From: an uncultured Prevotellaceae bacterium
GTDB taxonomy: Bacteria > Bacteroidota > Bacteroidia > Bacteroidales > Muribaculaceae
DNA: 31,311 nucleotides
Assembly: GCA_900541935.1 (NCBI GenBank)
Contig: UQLZ01000025.1
Span: 1-31,311, forward strand
Direction of reading: 5' to 3'
In this document: positions 1 to 8,846 of the stretch, piece by piece
Layout: each line of letters starts with the position of its first letter
How positions within the stretch are numbered: position 1 is the stretch's first letter
Translations under genes and position numbers: made by a program
The notes under the pieces: model-generated
The model's input: only the letters and a program-made list of their open reading frames with translations
Database searches by the model: none
What the model was told of the DNA's origin: nothing

Positions 1-43
1 CTGAATAAAGATGGGATATTATTCGTCTTTTTAATCATAAAAT

Positions 44-81
44 CTGCAAGTTTCTCGACCTAATGGTACTAAAACTTGCAG
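44..81 (-). terminator. Probable terminator of the nuclease-pcrA-nspC-ATP-grasp operon
   Basis: A perfect 10-base inverted repeat (CTGCAAGTTT at 44-53, AAACTTGCAG at 72-81) encloses an 18-base loop about 75 bases beyond the stop of the last minus-strand gene. Read on the minus strand the stem is followed by ATTTTATGATT, a moderate U-rich tract. On the plus strand it is followed by TTTTAT, so it could also work in the other direction. The rest of 1-156 shows no convincing gene. Confidence 0.55.
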
Positions 82-156
82 TTTTATCAAAGAATTTTAT
101 AGACTAAATTACTGAATACCAGTAATTAAGAATATTTTTAAGGGGCGACTACATAA

Positions 157-1305
157 TCAAACAATCTCAACCAACGCTGTAAAACGAGAGTCTGAATATA
201 CTGGAACAAGCAGCAATGAGCCATCACAAAGCCGACCACTTTTTACAACAGGAGGTTTTAGATGACTAAGAAAATTATTCAACTCCGTTTCTGATTTATG
301 GAAAAGAATAGTCATACGACCTTCTTTATTTTCCTCTAATACGTTTTCACCTACCATAGAAGCAACGAGACCCATTGTCGTCCTAAGATTCAATTCTATA
401 CAGGGCATTATAACAAAGTCACCATTCTCCTTAAATAGCATCATATCAAGACCAAAATAGCCTTGATATTCTTTGGGTATAATGCTTGAAAGGACTTCTA
501 ATGATTTAGTTTTCAGATTATCAATACATTCTGATGGGACATACTTAACAATTTTTTGTAACAGAACCTCATACGACCCAACGACTGCCCTCTCATAAGA
601 AAATCTATTGTTATTTTCAAATACAGAAAGACCAACAAATGACAATACTCCGTTTTCTGATTTAAATTCCATTGCAAAGTCAAGTACTTTATCCAAGAAT
701 TTCTCGCAAATAACGCTCCCTTGCTTTTTAATAAAGCCTCCGACCAATGGCTTATATGCATCAAAATTTGATTTAGTAACAAGAAATACACCTTTTCCAC
801 TACTTGACCAAGGAGCTTTAACTATACATCTCCCAAAAAAATTCAGAAATTCCACAACATCTCCTAAATTATGGCATTCTTTTGGCATTACACCTTTATA
901 CTCCAACCCTTGCAAGATTCTTAGCGTTGTCCTTCGATGTGATATACTTCTAAAAAGTTCAATTATATCGCTGCTCGGCACTAAAGCGTCATATACAAGT
1001 TGCTTCATCTGGTAACAGGTAGCCTGACTCCAACCCCAAGGATATATTTTATCAATTGAATCACAAGCATCAAAAACCGTAACACCACTAATATTGCAGA
1101 ATTTTTGCTTTATATCATTTAAAAAATCACAATTAGACTTGCTTTTATCCGCCAAAACAGAGCTCCCAGCCTCTGCATACCAGACTGGAAGCATCTGTAA
1201 ATCATTCCTTATTTTTTTGGCATGCTTTGGAGCAGTATAATTCCATGAACCATCTGCTAAAGCCAAATCATTTTCTGGATTAAAAACATATAGTGATTTC
1301 TTCAT
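157..1305 (-). CDS. ATP-grasp-like protein of unknown substrate, paired with nspC
   Basis: A protein of 382 residues that I do not recognise as a named enzyme. It begins MKKSLYVFNPENDLAL and has two features seen in ATP-grasp ligases: a glycine-rich KAPWSSSGKG loop at about residues 163-172, which would cover ATP, and a late IELNLRTTMG segment at about 303-312, whose Glu-x-Asn is typical of the Mg-binding end of the fold. ATP-grasp enzymes usually join a carboxylate to an amine or thiol through an acyl-phosphate. There is no signal peptide, so it is probably cytoplasmic. The ATG at 1305 lies one base past the nspC stop, so translation is probably coupled. A longer reading from a TTG at 1335 would overlap nspC and is unlikely. 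The polyamine context suggests, but does not show, a polyamine-linked substrate. Confidence 0.75.
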   Translation of the reverse strand: MKKSLYVFNPENDLALADGSWNYTAPKHAKKIRNDLQMLPVWYAEAGSSVLADKSKSNCDFLNDIKQKFCNISGVTVFDACDSIDKIYPWGWSQATCYQMKQLVYDALVPSSDIIELFRSISHRRTTLRILQGLEYKGVMPKECHNLGDVVEFLNFFGRCIVKAPWSSSGKGVFLVTKSNFDAYKPLVGGFIKKQGSVICEKFLDKVLDFAMEFKSENGVLSFVGLSVFENNNRFSYERAVVGSYEVLLQKIVKYVPSECIDNLKTKSLEVLSSIIPKEYQGYFGLDMMLFKENGDFVIMPCIELNLRTTMGLVASMVGENVLEENKEGRMTILFHKSETELNNFLSHLKPPVVKSGRLCDGSLLLVPVYSDSRFTALVEIV

Positions 1306-1306
1306 C

Positions 1307-2440
1307 CTAATCCATTCTTGCCTTATAGTCAGCAAATGTGAACTCTCTCAGAACTTCAATTTCTCCATTTGCCTTTTGCAAAAGCATTGACGGGTGCTGA
1401 ATACCATTGAACATATTGGTCTTTACTGTTGTGTAATGATTCATATCCTCAAAGGTAAGTAAATCTCCAACTTCAAGAGGTCGCTCAAAACTCCAATCAC
1501 CCATAAAATCACCACTTAGACAAGAGTTGCCACCTATTCTGTATGTAGGTTTCGAGAAATCCACATTTTCAAGCGCTTCTGTAATTACTGGCTTATATGG
1601 CATTTCAAGGCAATCTGGCATGTGGCATGAAAACGACGCATCTATAATTGCTGTTTTAACGCCATTATTTTCAACAATATCAAGTACTTTTGCAATCAAA
1701 TCACCTGTTCTCCATGTAAAGGCACTACCCGGCTCCATTATCAACTCAAGATTCGGATATTTTGCATGAAACTCATTTAATGTTTGAATCAAATGCTCAA
1801 CGTCATAGCCCTCTTTTGTCATAAGGTGTCCGCCTCCCATATTGAGCCATTTCAAACAGGGAAGATACTTGCCGAACTTTAGTTCAACACTTTCCAGAAC
1901 ATTTTTCAGATCATAAGAAGTTGACTCACATAGTGCATGAAAATGGAAACCTTCAAGTCCCACCGGCAATTCTTCCAAAGCCTCTGAAGTAACGCCAAAA
2001 CGAGAGCCAGGCATACAAGGATTATAAATATCTGTTTCAATTACAGAGCACTCTGGATTAATTCTTAAGCCACAACTTATTTTCCTGTCAGAATTTGCAT
2101 TGTGTTTTTCCACCAATGGAAAATACTTTGAAAATTGACTTACAGAATTAAACGTAATATGAGAACATCCGTCAATAAAATCCACAATTGATTCATCTGT
2201 ATAGACAGGACAATAAGCATGAACATCATTTCCTAATTCCTCTAACGACAATTTCATCTCATTGATAGAACTTGCGGTTGAAGAAGAACAATATTCGGAA
2301 ATTATGCCAAATGTTTTCCATAAAGCATTGGCCTTGAATGCCATAATAATTTTAACATTTGCCTGTTTTGAAACATAATCTATCAATTTTAGATTAGATC
2401 TCAACTTCTCTTCAAAAACAATGTAATAAGGAGTTCTCAT
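1307..2440 (-). CDS. nspC: Carboxynorspermidine decarboxylase
   Basis: PLP enzyme of the alanine-racemase/group IV decarboxylase fold that decarboxylates carboxynorspermidine or carboxyspermidine to the free triamine, the last step of the bacterial alternative spermidine pathway. The 377 residues match family length. Visible motifs are AFKANAL with the PLP lysine (Lys36), FHFHALCES, LNMGGGHLM (phosphate-binding glycines), IMEPGSAF, and the family-typical CHMPDCLEMPYKP and GGNSCLSGDFMGD, whose cysteine belongs to the active site. The gene begins one base after the pcrA stop and is followed after one base by the ATP-grasp-like gene. The partner carboxynorspermidine dehydrogenase is not in this window. 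The identification is firm; which polyamine is made cannot be told from sequence. Confidence 0.95.
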   Translation of the reverse strand: MRTPYYIVFEEKLRSNLKLIDYVSKQANVKIIMAFKANALWKTFGIISEYCSSSTASSINEMKLSLEELGNDVHAYCPVYTDESIVDFIDGCSHITFNSVSQFSKYFPLVEKHNANSDRKISCGLRINPECSVIETDIYNPCMPGSRFGVTSEALEELPVGLEGFHFHALCESTSYDLKNVLESVELKFGKYLPCLKWLNMGGGHLMTKEGYDVEHLIQTLNEFHAKYPNLELIMEPGSAFTWRTGDLIAKVLDIVENNGVKTAIIDASFSCHMPDCLEMPYKPVITEALENVDFSKPTYRIGGNSCLSGDFMGDWSFERPLEVGDLLTFEDMNHYTTVKTNMFNGIQHPSMLLQKANGEIEVLREFTFADYKARMD

Positions 2441-2441
2441 A

Positions 2442-4670
2442 TTATTTTACAATTTCTAAATTAGCAAATCTAAGTAATAATTTCTTTTCAGCACCGTTTT
2501 CAAACTTAACAATAATCTTTGTATCGCCCATTGACTTGTCAATAGTCATAACTTTACCGATTCCAAATGTCTTGTGTTTAACAACCAAGCCCTCAACCAA
2601 TTGGTCAGGTTTTATTGTTGCATTAGTTTGTTTTACCATTTCCGACCGTCCTTTTAGAGGAATAAATTTAGGGTTTCTTCCCGAAGAATTCGTGTTGTTT
2701 GTTCGGAAATTGCTACCAAACGGCAACTGCAAATACGTTTGGTCTATATCGTTAATAAAGCGGCTCTTCTCAGTAAACATACTCTGACCATTTCTAAACC
2801 TTGACCGTGCGTATGTCATTATGCAATTTTTCTTAGCCCTTGTAATAGCAACATACAGCAATCGCCTCTCCTCTTCTATCTCAGCATAATTGCCTACGCT
2901 CCTAAATGACGGGAACAAATTCTCTTCCAAGCCAACGATAAAAACATTATTAAACTCAAGCCCCTTTGCTGCATGGACAGTCATGAGTGTTACCTTATCA
3001 GATGCATCTGCTTCTTCATCCTGTTCCGTTATTAATGAAATATTTGCAACAAAATCACTCAACGACTTATATTCATTTTCTGAACTTTCACAATATGCTT
3101 TTATAGCATTTAGCAATTCATCAAGATTTTCTCTTTTGCTTACATTCTCAGGACTGTCACTTGTATTCAAAACTCGCAACACCCCTGTTTCATCATATAT
3201 CAATACTGCAGCACTATAAGCATTTGAACTTACCGCAATTGTTGTCAATCTTTCTATTAGTTCTCGAAAAGAAGCCAATTTACTTTTTGTTCCCGTATTA
3301 AAATTGGAATCAATATTTTCTATGTTTTGCAATACAGTCCAAATACTTGCATTACTGCCTGCGGCCAACTTACGTAACTTTCCAACAGTTGTCTCCCCTA
3401 TGCCCCTAACTGGATAATTAATGATTTTACATAACGCCTCATTATCATCCGGATTTACTGCCAATCGGAAATAGCATAAAGCGTCTTTTATTTCTCGTCT
3501 TTGATAGAATGACATACCGCCATAAATGCGATATGGTATATTATCTTTTCTTAGCGCTTCCTCAATAATACGAGACTGGGCATTTGTCCTATACAAAATT
3601 GCAAAATCACTATATAAAAAATGCTGGCGCATCTTAATCTCAAACAATTTACTGGAAACTTTCTTACCTTCTTCCAGATCAGTTGCTGCTTCCATAACAA
3701 GCAGTTTATTACCAAGTTCATTTTCAGAAAATACATCTTTGCGAATTTGGCGAGTATTCTTGGCAATCAAACTGTTTGCAGCATTGACAACCATTTGAGT
3801 TGAACGATAATTACGCTCCAATTTGAAAATTTTCAAATTAGGAAACAGTTTTGATAATCCTAATATGTTACTTATATTAGCACCTCTAAAGGAATAAATA
3901 CTTTGCGCATCATCACCAACGGCAAACAGCCTTTGATTTTTTGCAACAAGTTGACGGATAATCATGTGCTGTGCAAAATTAGTATCTTGATACTCATCAA
4001 CAAGGATATACTTAAACTTAGTCTGATATTTTTCAAGAATATCCGGATTATCCCGAAATAGAATATTTGTAAGCATTAGGATATCGTCAAAGTCCATTGC
4101 TTCGGCGACTTTACAACGTTGCTGATAAATTCTGTAAATTTCCGAAATATATGGACAATCATGATGTCTGTCTCTCGTCATAAGTGCCGGGTCATTTGCA
4201 TAATCATCCGGAAGCTTCAAAGCATTTTTTGCAGATGAAATACAATTAGCAACTATATTAACTGCATACTTCTTTTCATCAAGGCACTCTTCTTTTATAA
4301 TACTTTTCAGTAAAGACTTTGTATCTGCAGGTTCATAAATTGTAAAAGTAGAAGCATAGCCTAACCTGTCGCAATGAGTCTTTAATATTCTCAAAAAGTT
4401 TGAATGGAAAGTTCCCATCCAGATTTTACTCGAAAATTCCGCACCTAAAAGGGTAGAAATTCTTTCTTTCATCTCCCTTGCTGCCTTATTAGTAAAGGTT
4501 AATGCAAGTATTTCCTCTCCATTGTAACCATTCTTCAACAAATGCATAATTTTATGGGTAAGCACCTTTGTCTTACCTGACCCCGCACCTGCAATAACCA
4601 AAGCAGGTCCATCGCTATAAACAACAGCCTCATACTGTTGCTGGTTCAATCCTTCTAAATATGCTTCCAC
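2442..4670 (-). CDS. pcrA: UvrD/PcrA-type DNA helicase
   Basis: Superfamily 1A 3'-5' DNA helicase for repair and for removing proteins from replicating DNA. At 742 residues it has normal PcrA length. It shows Walker A AGAGSGKT (27-34), TFTNKAAREM (motif Ia), DEYQDTN (motif II), GDDAQSIYSFRGA (motif III), NYRST (motif IV), VHAAKGLEF (motif V) and YVAITRAK (motif VI). The C-terminal 50 residues (HKTFGIGKV onward) form the Tudor-like domain known in PcrA/UvrD to bind RNA polymerase. The start is a GTG at 4670 giving EAYLEGLNQQQ, which aligns with the usual PcrA N-terminus; no suitable ATG is nearby. It lies in the same frame as the upstream nuclease-like gene, separated by TAA and ATA only. Confidence 0.95.
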   Translation of the reverse strand: MEAYLEGLNQQQYEAVVYSDGPALVIAGAGSGKTKVLTHKIMHLLKNGYNGEEILALTFTNKAAREMKERISTLLGAEFSSKIWMGTFHSNFLRILKTHCDRLGYASTFTIYEPADTKSLLKSIIKEECLDEKKYAVNIVANCISSAKNALKLPDDYANDPALMTRDRHHDCPYISEIYRIYQQRCKVAEAMDFDDILMLTNILFRDNPDILEKYQTKFKYILVDEYQDTNFAQHMIIRQLVAKNQRLFAVGDDAQSIYSFRGANISNILGLSKLFPNLKIFKLERNYRSTQMVVNAANSLIAKNTRQIRKDVFSENELGNKLLVMEAATDLEEGKKVSSKLFEIKMRQHFLYSDFAILYRTNAQSRIIEEALRKDNIPYRIYGGMSFYQRREIKDALCYFRLAVNPDDNEALCKIINYPVRGIGETTVGKLRKLAAGSNASIWTVLQNIENIDSNFNTGTKSKLASFRELIERLTTIAVSSNAYSAAVLIYDETGVLRVLNTSDSPENVSKRENLDELLNAIKAYCESSENEYKSLSDFVANISLITEQDEEADASDKVTLMTVHAAKGLEFNNVFIVGLEENLFPSFRSVGNYAEIEEERRLLYVAITRAKKNCIMTYARSRFRNGQSMFTEKSRFINDIDQTYLQLPFGSNFRTNNTNSSGRNPKFIPLKGRSEMVKQTNATIKPDQLVEGLVVKHKTFGIGKVMTIDKSMGDTKIIVKFENGAEKKLLLRFANLEIVK

Positions 4671-4673
4671 TAT

Positions 4674-5129
4674 TTAATCTTTTATCAATTCATTATATGA
4701 AGGTATATGGTCTATAAATCGGCATACCATGTTATTATAATCAATCTCACAGCAATAAAAAGCAATGCCATTTGTAACTACTAAATATTTCACTTTAAGC
4801 ACTATATTATACCTATATATCTGATTAAAAACCTCTTGTGTTATATTTACAGTTGATGCTTTATATTCCACTATCATTACAGGATTTCCTTTTCGATCAT
4901 AAACGACGGTATCACATCGACGCTTTATACCATTTTGGACAATAGATATTTCATTGCCCATAAGGCCTCCAGGATATAATTTTTCATTTATCAAAAATTC
5001 AACAAAACCTTGCCGAACTCTTTCTTCTGGAGTCAATGCTATATATTTCCCTCTTAACCTATCAAAAACTACAATACCCTTATCACTATTGCTGTATCTT
5101 AATTTATATTTGGATAAATTTATGCTCAT
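4674..5129 (-). CDS. HSDR_N-type PD-(D/E)XK nuclease-like protein
   Basis: A 151-residue stand-alone protein resembling the nuclease domain at the N-terminus of type I restriction HsdR subunits (HSDR_N_2 type). Residues consistent with a PD-(D/E)XK active site are present: Asp73 in RCDTVVYD, Glu88 and Lys90 in VEYKA, and a QxxxY pattern, Gln103 to Tyr107 in NQIYRY. The TPEERVRQ segment near residue 33 is typical of this family in Bacteroidetes. No helicase, HsdM or HsdS gene is nearby, so this is not a restriction system. It is divergent from holA with only 62 bases between, and is followed in the same frame by pcrA. Its physiological role is not known to me; a DNA-end or repair nuclease is an inference. 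Confidence 0.8.
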   Translation of the reverse strand: MSINLSKYKLRYSNSDKGIVVFDRLRGKYIALTPEERVRQGFVEFLINEKLYPGGLMGNEISIVQNGIKRRCDTVVYDRKGNPVMIVEYKASTVNITQEVFNQIYRYNIVLKVKYLVVTNGIAFYCCEIDYNNMVCRFIDHIPSYNELIKD

Positions 5130-5191
5130 TTCTTCGATAGTAGGAAAATTAATTGTAAATTTACTACAAATTTGACAATCGGCAAAAATGT

Positions 5192-6259
5192 ATGGCTAAA
5201 ACAGTAAATTCAACTCAAAGAAAAGATATAGAGCTTCAGATAAAGAATAAGAATTTTTCAAAAATTTATTTACTATCTGGAGAAGAAGCATTCTACATTG
5301 ATTACCTTACTGACAAAATAATTAACTCATCAATTAGCGAAGAGGAAAAAGATTTCAATTTGTCTATTTATTATGGTAGTGACGTCAAAATGTCAGAGGT
5401 TGTTTTAGCATGCAGAAGATATCCCATGATGGCAGAAAGGCAAGTAATTGTGCTTAAAGAAGCACAATCGTGGAAAAGTCTTCCAGGCGTCAATGAAAAA
5501 CGAGAACTTGAAATCCTTGAGTCATACGCAAAGCAACCAACGCCAACGACCATACTAATTGTATGCTATAAAGGTTCTACCATAAAATCTGCAGGGTTAA
5601 CCAAAGCGCTGACCAACACAATAATTGATGGCAATCCCGTTGGTACAATTTTTGAATCAAAGGCTCTTACAGAATACAATATAAACGGAGCAATAAATGA
5701 ATATGTACGCCTCATTGGTTGCACCATAGATGAGAAAGCAAATGCTATGCTTGCCGAATATGTTGGCTGCGATATGTCGCACATTGCTAAAGAGGTTGAC
5801 AAACTAAAACTCATTTCACCTAACGGAGTTCGCATAACTCCAGAAATGGTAGAAAAGAATATTGGTGCAAGTAAAGACTACAATAATTTCGAATTTATCA
5901 AAGCCATTGCAAGCCGCGACGTTGCTAAAACTTTTAAAATTGCCAACTACTTTAAAAGCAACTCTCGCAAGAACCCAACGGCTGTTACAACTGCACTTCT
6001 TTTCAACCTGTTTTCAAATTTGCTTATTGCTTATTATGCACGCACTACGGATGAAAGAGTGCTAATGGAGCAACTCAGGTTTAAAACACCATATCAATTA
6101 AAAGACATTCGCCTGGCAATGTCGAAATACAATGCCAGGCAAACTTTTAATATAATTTGTTTTATTAGAGATTTCGACGCAAAGAGTAAAGGCGTTGGCT
6201 CTAACAAAAACGAATATGACCTTTTGGAAGAATTATGCTATAAAATTTTCTCCTGCTAA
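5192..6259 (+). CDS. holA: DNA polymerase III delta subunit (clamp-loader)
   Basis: The delta subunit opens the beta sliding clamp as part of the clamp-loader complex. The 355-residue length fits. The N-terminal domain shows the HolA-typical IYLLSGEEAFYIDYLTDKI (about 24-42) in place of a working P-loop, followed by RRYPMMAERQVIVLKEA and a C-terminal helical collar region with the KTPYQLKDIRLAMSKY stretch. The reading starts at ATG 5192; an ATG four bases earlier is out of frame and stops at once. The gene shares four bases at its stop with batE on the opposite strand (CTAA at 6256-6259). Identification rests on family sequence character rather than catalytic residues, since HolA has none. 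Confidence 0.93.
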   Translation: MAKTVNSTQRKDIELQIKNKNFSKIYLLSGEEAFYIDYLTDKIINSSISEEEKDFNLSIYYGSDVKMSEVVLACRRYPMMAERQVIVLKEAQSWKSLPGVNEKRELEILESYAKQPTPTTILIVCYKGSTIKSAGLTKALTNTIIDGNPVGTIFESKALTEYNINGAINEYVRLIGCTIDEKANAMLAEYVGCDMSHIAKEVDKLKLISPNGVRITPEMVEKNIGASKDYNNFEFIKAIASRDVAKTFKIANYFKSNSRKNPTAVTTALLFNLFSNLLIAYYARTTDERVLMEQLRFKTPYQLKDIRLAMSKYNARQTFNIICFIRDFDAKSKGVGSNKNEYDLLEELCYKIFSC

Positions 6260-7035
6260 ATCTTTTCTACATGCTTTGAGTCGATCCATGCTTTATGCGC
6301 ATCGTCTGCTTGCACATTATACCACACTTGTTTGATCTCACCCTCTTTCACTTCAACTGAGTCAAGAATCTCTACTTTTACGCCTTCATTAAGTATGAAA
6401 GCCTCTTCAGATTTTGACTTTGGTTCTCTGGGCGACAAACTCAATATTACAGAATCATCAATAACAACTGCGTTTCCGCTATTAGTAAGAGCCTTTGATG
6501 ACTTATATGCAAAGATATTCGCCAATAAGCATATAAAAATCATCGACATGCCTACGAAAAAACCTATCTTTCTTATCAATATGCTATTATTGAAGATATA
6601 CAAGGCTGCACATGCAAGAATCAAAAAGAATGAAACGATGCCAAGAATAGCCCACCCATTATAACTAAATGAATGCAATATGCCTGCGTATAATGAATTC
6701 ATCATATTCTCGCCATTCGCCATCTTGTCTTTTATCTTTGAATTAACAAAAGCCAAATTTGCTTGAGCCTCCTTATTGTTAGGATCTAATAGCAAGGCCC
6801 TTTCATAACTTAACACCGCCTTGCCCAAATTGCCAGACTTGAAATAAGAATTTCCAAGATTATAGTATAAATCAGAGGAAACTTGACCATTCTTAATAAT
6901 CTGCTCATATATTGTAACCGCTTCCTGGTATTTATCCTCAGTATATGCCTTTTCGGCTTTATCTGAAGCCGTTTGAGCAAAAACCCCTTGAACAGACAGG
7001 CAAACAAATGCAATTATATATAATAATGTTTTCAT
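6256..7035 (-). CDS. batE: BatE: TPR and SH3-like membrane protein
   Basis: Last gene of the Bat cluster. The 259 residues contain an N-terminal signal peptide (1-20, ending in VFAQ), two to three TPR repeats (about 25-100, with LYYNLGNSYFKSGNLGKAVLSYERAL-like pattern), two membrane segments (about 127-148 and 155-176) and a C-terminal SH3-like domain (about 186-257) containing WYNVQ and KAWIDSKHV. This architecture matches BatE of Bacteroides. It probably sits in the inner membrane with TPR and SH3 parts on the periplasmic side. The batD stop is one base upstream. Its 3' end overlaps the holA stop on the other strand, with no visible terminator between the two. Confidence 0.9.
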   Translation of the reverse strand: MKTLLYIIAFVCLSVQGVFAQTASDKAEKAYTEDKYQEAVTIYEQIIKNGQVSSDLYYNLGNSYFKSGNLGKAVLSYERALLLDPNNKEAQANLAFVNSKIKDKMANGENMMNSLYAGILHSFSYNGWAILGIVSFFLILACAALYIFNNSILIRKIGFFVGMSMIFICLLANIFAYKSSKALTNSGNAVVIDDSVILSLSPREPKSKSEEAFILNEGVKVEILDSVEVKEGEIKQVWYNVQADDAHKAWIDSKHVEKI

Positions 7036-7036
7036 A

Positions 7037-8836
7037 TTATTTCCTTTTAGTGTTTTCTATTTTATCAATGAGTTCACACGCTTCTTTATAGATGTTACTC
7101 ATGTCATTTTCTCCTTTAACACTTGAATATCTTGCAAACTCGCATTTATCAAGAATGTCAATAGCGGTTTCAATAACGCTTTCAACAACACCATATTTGT
7201 CAAGTTCGTTTTTTATATTATCTCTATTCAACTCGGATACTGGAATAGCAAGTTTATCACTCAAATATCCCCACAATGCACGAAGTAATTCTTCATAGAA
7301 TTCATCCGTTTTATTCTTACCCATTAGAACTCGTGCATTTTTCAGCCTTTTTGTTGCTACCTTATTTGCTTTCTTAGTCTTCATAAGAGTTACATTTGCA
7401 CGCTCTTTTATCAACTTTCTATAATAGAATAATACTAACGCAAATAGCATCAAGGGTACGATATAAGCAAAGACATACCACCATTTATATAATATTACAT
7501 TGTTGATGTCATGCAATTTCAAGTCACCACGTTTAATATATAATATATCCTTATTTTGATTAAGATCAGAAGCAACGGTATTTCCAGAGAATTTTCCTTT
7601 TGCAACGTCCAATTCGTAGCCGCCTAAAGTAACCCTCTCATATTTCTTTTTACTAATATCAAAATATGAGAATGTTATTGGCTTAACATTAAATTTTCCG
7701 ACGTACTGCGGGACAAAGGCATAATCGATAGTAACGTTTCCAGAAAGATTAGAGCCATTTGGATTGGCGTCAACCGTCACTTGTGGGTCATATACATCAA
7801 ACTGAGAAGGGAACTCAACAGTTGGATTCTTTATGTTCTTAACATTTCCTGTTCCAGAAATAACCAATCTTAAAGTACCAGATTCGTTCGTTTTAAGGTT
7901 ATTATTAAGCATCTTGGCTGTTGCCTTAAAGGACCCTACGGCACCAATAAAATCAGACGGACGAGGTTCTGGCAGAGAAGAGATATTTATCGAACCACTA
8001 TTAGACTTAATTTCAATCTGCTTTTCAACCGGTCTGCGCATTTGACCAAAAATACTTCTCACCATCTCATACTGAACTACTGTGACATTATAATTGCCTG
8101 AAGTAATGGACAGTTTACCAGTTTGCTGCGGGAATAAAATACACTGCTTCAAATCGGCAACCATATAGTTTTCACCATTATAGTTTTCAAGGCGATTAAT
8201 CTGAGAAGTTATAGGTATTTCCTGAGATATAAAGCCATTAAATGACGGTTGAAGCGTTGGCATAAAACTTACAATATTATATTTTGTATACAATCTTATT
8301 GTACATAAAATACCTTCTTGCTCATAAGCAGAATTTTTTGAAAGAATAATTCTAACAAATACATCATTTTTATTTACACTCTTACCTGATGACTGCGAAT
8401 CTATATCATATACTTGGACACTCTGACTTTGATTACTTCCATTAGAAGCAGATTTATCCGGTGGAAGAATCTGTAACTTAAACGGTTTTGTCTTATATGT
8501 TTTACCATCTACAACTATAGTAGCAGAACCAACTGTATATGTTCCCTCTTTCTCAGCCTTATATGTCATAGTATATGACTGAGAAGAACTGGAAGTAACT
8601 TTACCATTAACACTATATGAACTCATACTCTGAGACATTGACGGTCCATATAAATACTTGCAACCTTGAACATCCGGACTTTTAAATCCTGATCCGGATG
8701 CATTCTCCAAAGAATAAGTTATATTGAACTTATTACCTTTTATAACTTGTCGCGGAGCATTTACGGTAAACGAAGCACCGTATGCCGAGATAACGGCAAA
8801 AATAGTTGAAAATATTAATAATATATGTCGTAACAT
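7037..8836 (-). CDS. batD: BatD: periplasmic Ig-like, membrane-anchored protein
   Basis: A 599-residue protein of the BatD family. It opens with a signal peptide (about 1-20, cleavage near AYGA), followed by a long beta-rich ectodomain of Ig-like modules (about 22-440; the first begins FTVNAPRQVIKGNKFNITY, and another near 300-390 contains LRLVISGTGNVKNIKNP). A single membrane helix (about 451-472) leads into a basic cytoplasmic tail containing ALWGYLSDKLAIP, a motif seen in this family and in related C-terminal domains. Low-complexity Ser-rich stretches occur near 65-90 and 128-155. It lies between batC and batE with 10 and 1 base gaps. BatD proteins are thought to work with the von Willebrand proteins BatA/BatB; direct function is not established. 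Confidence 0.92.
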   Translation of the reverse strand: MLRHILLIFSTIFAVISAYGASFTVNAPRQVIKGNKFNITYSLENASGSGFKSPDVQGCKYLYGPSMSQSMSSYSVNGKVTSSSSQSYTMTYKAEKEGTYTVGSATIVVDGKTYKTKPFKLQILPPDKSASNGSNQSQSVQVYDIDSQSSGKSVNKNDVFVRIILSKNSAYEQEGILCTIRLYTKYNIVSFMPTLQPSFNGFISQEIPITSQINRLENYNGENYMVADLKQCILFPQQTGKLSITSGNYNVTVVQYEMVRSIFGQMRRPVEKQIEIKSNSGSINISSLPEPRPSDFIGAVGSFKATAKMLNNNLKTNESGTLRLVISGTGNVKNIKNPTVEFPSQFDVYDPQVTVDANPNGSNLSGNVTIDYAFVPQYVGKFNVKPITFSYFDISKKKYERVTLGGYELDVAKGKFSGNTVASDLNQNKDILYIKRGDLKLHDINNVILYKWWYVFAYIVPLMLFALVLFYYRKLIKERANVTLMKTKKANKVATKRLKNARVLMGKNKTDEFYEELLRALWGYLSDKLAIPVSELNRDNIKNELDKYGVVESVIETAIDILDKCEFARYSSVKGENDMSNIYKEACELIDKIENTKRK

Positions 8837-8846
8837 TTTTATTGAT

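Noticed and set aside
157..1335. Longer reading of the ATP-grasp-like protein from a TTG at 1335
   Set aside because: It would overlap nspC by 29 bases with no family support. ATG 1305 gives the natural MKKSLYVF start one base after the nspC stop.
4674..5129. A type I restriction system
   Set aside because: Only an HSDR_N-type domain is present. There is no HsdR motor, HsdM or HsdS gene around it.
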